DNA from: Pleurotus djamor
Taxonomy: Eukaryota > Basidiomycota > Agaricomycetes > Agaricales > Pleurotaceae
DNA length: 64,000 nucleotides
Assembly: GCA_029747585.1 (NCBI GenBank)
Contig: JAPEVF010000028.1
Span: 1-64,000 of the forward strand
Direction: 5' to 3'
The stretch's first letter is position 1; every line of letters starts with the position of its first letter. The notes beneath the pieces are model-generated. The model saw nothing but the letters and a program-made list of their open reading frames with translations. It was not told where the DNA came from and ran no database searches. Of this stretch, positions 58,206 to 64,000 are shown one piece after another. The position numbers were made by a program, and so were the translations under genes.

Positions 58206-60919
58206 ATGACTTCGAACCCCAGTCGCTCGCCACGCACGCGCGGTGGTCGAGCAACGAGCAGAGAGTCGACCGGCACCAATGGTACGAGTACTGGAAGCGT
58301 TGCGACCAGTAGATACGCGACCCCGGAACCGGAACCAGAGCCTAGATTGGAGGTCGATCATCATCAAGCTGAATCCTCCAATGGACCTCCGAGCGTTGGA
58401 TTGCTAGACCATATCTTTACTGCACCCGATTTTATCATTTCCTACAAAGGTTCGAGCCAGTACGAAGCTGGGGGTGTATCGGCATGTGGATTGGCTGCTT
58501 TGAATTGCGTCCGAGTGATCTTGGGCAAAGAGCAGAGTGGCATTCGCGCTGAGGCTTTGCTACGCGATATGACCTCTCGAGAGACCTTTCAAGTAGGTCA
58601 CACAGCATTTTCCTTCTACTCTCTAAGTGGACTTGACTGATGATATTAAAAAACCAGGAAATCATGTCCATCTGTGCTGGATGGTCGGGAAGCGCACATC
58701 TTGAAGTTGAAGAGATCGCTCGCATTCCCTTGTTTCAGAGATGCTTTTCCTCAGCTGGTACGTTCTTTGAACGTCCTGGAATTGGGGCTTTCAAAAGCAT
58801 GTTACAGTGCGTGATTTCGCCATGAATAGTCGAGAACGCTCATTCATTTTATCTTTGCAGGCATCTGGAGGCGTCTGTGCCCGACACCGAGTCTGCCGCT
58901 GTGGTTATTACTCGACCGCCCGAGATCGTCGCATGCATGAAGATCGCTACACCATTCGGTGGTGTATTCGTTATCTTCGACTCCCACCCCCGCCCCAGCC
59001 ACCCCAATGGTGCTGCATTCGTCTTCAACACCTCGCTTGACACCACAGCAAAGCATCTCAGCGAACTCATGGCTGTCGACCGCCGACTCCTCTCCGACCG
59101 TGACATGCAATGGCAAACCCAACTCCTAGCGAATTTCTCAGGTTTATTCCTCAAAGCCAAACAAATCGACGACTCGTTGCCTACCCTCCATTACACCATC
59201 TACGACCTCAGTCTTCAGCTGTTGGATTTGCAAGGACAAACCGCGGAACTCAAGTCGTCGAATAATCAGTTGAAGGAGTCGATGATTACCATGAGGGATG
59301 ATAACTCCCTTCTGGTTGCTGAGAATGCGCAACTTCAGGAAGAGATGATTGCTCTTCGACGGGAATTGGCGGAAGAGAAACGACGGAATGAACGGAATGG
59401 GAATGGGACGTGGTTTTCGTCCGTCTGGTCAGGCTCCAGTTCGTCGCAGGGGCATTCATCGTCTTCTAAAGGAAAGTCGAAGGAGAAAGACAAGGAACAT
59501 TACGAGCGCTGGACTATGGNCCGACCGCATCATCAGTACGACCTTAGAGACAGAGGAATCTCCGCTTGGTCAAGTACTCGTGGTAGTCGGTCGCCTCCCC
59601 GTCGAAGATCGCCGCCACGCACTCCACCGCGGGCGCGGTCTCCTTTGCAGCCGTCTGTCTCCCCTTCTTCTTCTCGAAAGGACGCGACTTCCCCTCCAGG
59701 ATTCCATCCCCCTGCCGATGTGTTCCCAAGGAAGAAGAGCACGGAGCAGCTAGCACCTCTACGGGCGAAGACACCACCCATCCCACCCGAGGATGAGGAT
59801 TTGATGCTCGCCCAGCGTCTCCACATGCAATTCAACTCTGCCGCTATGGCAGATGCCAACCTCGCCGCTCGACTGCAAAGGGAGTTCGAAGCTGAGGATA
59901 GTCGAATTTTCCAAGAACAGAGAGAGCTACAGCAATACGTTCGACCGACGTTTGAATGTCAAGTCTGCTTTGAAGAGACGCCGGAAGATGATATCGCTCG
60001 CATACCAGAGTGCGATCATGTGTATTGTCGGGACTGTTTGCGAGGGCATATTATGAATAGGGTGGGCGAGCATAGGTACCCTATTCTGTGTCCGTCTTGC
60101 ACTGCTTCAGCCACGAAGACGCCTTCGGGTAAGTCGTCTCTTCTGCATTGCAGTATCAATCAGGCTGTTGACATCGCTTCGCTAGTCATCACTGATGAAA
60201 TGGTTCGGGTGATTGGTATCCCCGAGCGGGAGTATGCCATCCTCGAGGAGATGTCGTTGGCTTCTTTCTCGATTATGTTGCATTGCCGGCAGTGAGTTCT
60301 TTCAAAAGGTTGTGTATTTGTGTGTTACTGACCTTGCTGGACTAGATGCCAAAATTCTTCGTTTGTCGCGCGAGACGAATACGATGAAGTCAAGGTCTTG
60401 GAGTGCCCGTTACCGGCGTGTCACTATATGTGGTGCAAGCAGTGTCAACAGCCCGCAACTAGCGAGACGGAACATTCCTGCGATGGAAGCAAGGAACTTG
60501 AGAACTTGATGAGTCAAAGAGGATGGAAGTATTGTCCAGGTTCGTGTAACGCCAGTTATGGTTGTGGTGCACTAAGGCAGATGTGTGCTCTTTCTACGCA
60601 GGATGTAAGACGCCCATTCAGAAGGAGACTGGATGCAACCATATGACCGTAAGCTCAGGACTCGGCGCTTTGATTGTCCCCCTCTAACTCCTTCTCTTCT
60701 CTTCTGCACAGTGCACTTCTCCCGGTTGCAATATGTACGGTTTTTTGTTTTGACTCCTAACTATAGCTAACGGTTGCTTTGAACAGGCACTTTTGTTATC
60801 GCTGCGGAGGAGACATCATCGCATCTGCAGTCTCAAGCGAGGTCAGGTCCGCGATCTCGTCGCACTACGCACGGTGCTCGCTGTTTGAGGAACTGCCTGA
60901 CCGTGCTGTTCCACCTTGA
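58206..60919 (+). CDS. RBR-type ubiquitin ligase with a putative N-terminal tegument-like deubiquitinase domain
   Basis: Eight or so exons (first three 58206-58592, 58658-58806, 58861 on). Residues 1-60 are low complexity. Residues 77-230 form a domain with SSQYEAGGVSACGLAALNC (Gln85, Cys94), an exon starting EIMSICAGWSGSAHLEVEEI, and GGVFVIFDSHPRPSHPNGAA (Asp219, His221). Then a coiled coil (QLKESMITMRDDNSLLVAEN), an Arg/Ser/Pro region, LARQ-type helices, and RING1 (CQVCFEETPEDDIARIPECD, CDHVYCRDCLRGHIM). The IBR is CHYMWCKQCQQ; RING2 is YCPGCKTPIQKETGCNHMTC, where the Cys in GCNH is the transfer Cys. So it is a HECT/RING hybrid ligase. The Asp-Ser-His and upstream Cys and Gln arrangement resembles viral tegument-like deubiquitinases. 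The N at 59519 lies in the linker. Confidence 0.8.
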
Positions 60920-61182
60920 GGGTGAAGGATGTGTTTTTTGGAAATGTGAACGACTCGGCCGATGTGTATCGATATGGCTTGTATTGTACTTGTAACTAGG
61001 TTTTTTTTNGAAACGGGAAAGTGCACCTGATTTGGGCTGAGAAAGGCAATCAAGGGGTTCAAGCTTTTGGTTACTACGCCAGGCTGTTCTCCTCCTCCTC
61101 CTCCTCGACCTTGAACGACCGAAGCTCTCCCCCAGCGAACGCGTTGGCCAGCGATTTGACGAGCGCAGCGACGACGTCCTCG
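60920..61182. other. Intergenic gap and PAK promoter
   Basis: About 260 bases; an ambiguous base follows a T-run at 61010. No gene seen. Confidence 0.4.
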
Positions 61183-63776
<2,594 letters not shown>

Positions 63777-63891
63777 AGAATGTTGACGTTCGCCTGTTTT
63801 GGTTTGCTGTTCTTTTTCCCCCTGCTCTGTACTCAAATAGACTTCCTCCATGCGCTGGAGGCTTTTTCCTCGTTTGCCATGATGACCTGAC

Positions 63892-63931
63892 CATCCATAC
63901 TCCGTACACCATACTCCATACTCCATACACC
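63892..63931. repeat. Tandem 7-bp repeat (catactc/cgtacac variants)
   Basis: Five near-identical 7-mers in a row (catactc, cgtacac, catactc, catactc, catacac). It lies about 115 bases after the PAK stop, so in its 3' untranslated region. Confidence 0.75.
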
Positions 63932-64000
63932 TGGGTTGTCATACCCCCGAATGATCGAATCTCCATGTAAATACACCTCGTTCACTGTCATTGTCATGCA

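Overview
The window is nuclear DNA of a filamentous basidiomycete, most likely an Agaricomycete (mushroom-forming fungus). The reasons are short GT-AG introns of about 50-70 bp in nearly every gene, fungal housekeeping genes (proteasome Rpt4, replication factor C, Sec1, Rho-GEF, PAK kinase, riboflavin synthesis), and families typical of or expanded in Agaricomycetes: DUF6534 membrane proteins, DUF6699, BTB proteins, CBM19-like secreted proteins, a TET/JBP-type dioxygenase, and Gfd2/YDR514C-like proteins. About 26 protein genes and one tRNA can be supported. Species cannot be named from the sequence alone.

Left part (1-31 kb) is gene-poor and accessory. It holds the tail of one DUF6534 membrane protein and a full paralogue 4 kb on, a DUF6699 gene between them, a BTB/POZ gene, a candidate non-autonomous Helitron (8842-9520), an APH-like phosphotransferase, a tandem pair of small unrecognised paralogues, a secreted CBM19-like protein, and a TET/JBP-like 2OG-Fe(II) dioxygenase gene with an ambiguous base in its catalytic exon. 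Further on are a Gfd2/YDR514C-like exonuclease-fold gene with an apparent homopolymer frameshift, a 5'-truncated non-LTR retrotransposon with a broken RNase H domain, an F-box-like gene and a tandem pair of GH16 wall-glucan enzymes. Long stretches here (0.5-1.4, 2.2-4.5, 12.8-14.4, 18.1-20.9, 24.3-26.0 kb) have no gene I can defend.

Right part (29.8-64 kb) is dense and conserved: RIB3; RFC2/Rfc4 and mitochondrial DHODH firing divergently from about 117 bp; a Rom2-like Rho1 GEF; Sec1; Rpt4; an intron-bearing tRNA-Pro(AGG); a serine carboxypeptidase; an LRR protein; a GPI-type chitin deacetylase; carnitine acetyltransferase with signals for both mitochondria and peroxisomes; a zinc-free MDR reductase; an RBR ubiquitin ligase; and a Ste20-type PAK kinase. 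Several serve polar growth and wall building (Rom2-like GEF, Sec1, PAK, chitin deacetylase, GH16 pair), but their proximity is probably not an operon-like unit.

The most interesting item is the RBR ligase at 58206-60919. Its N-terminal half carries a Gln/Cys/Asp-Ser-His arrangement resembling the tegument-like deubiquitinase fold, which would place a ubiquitin-removing and a ubiquitin-adding activity in one chain. Single N bases, several beside homopolymers, and at least one frameshift in a T-run suggest small assembly errors, so some apparent lesions may not be real.
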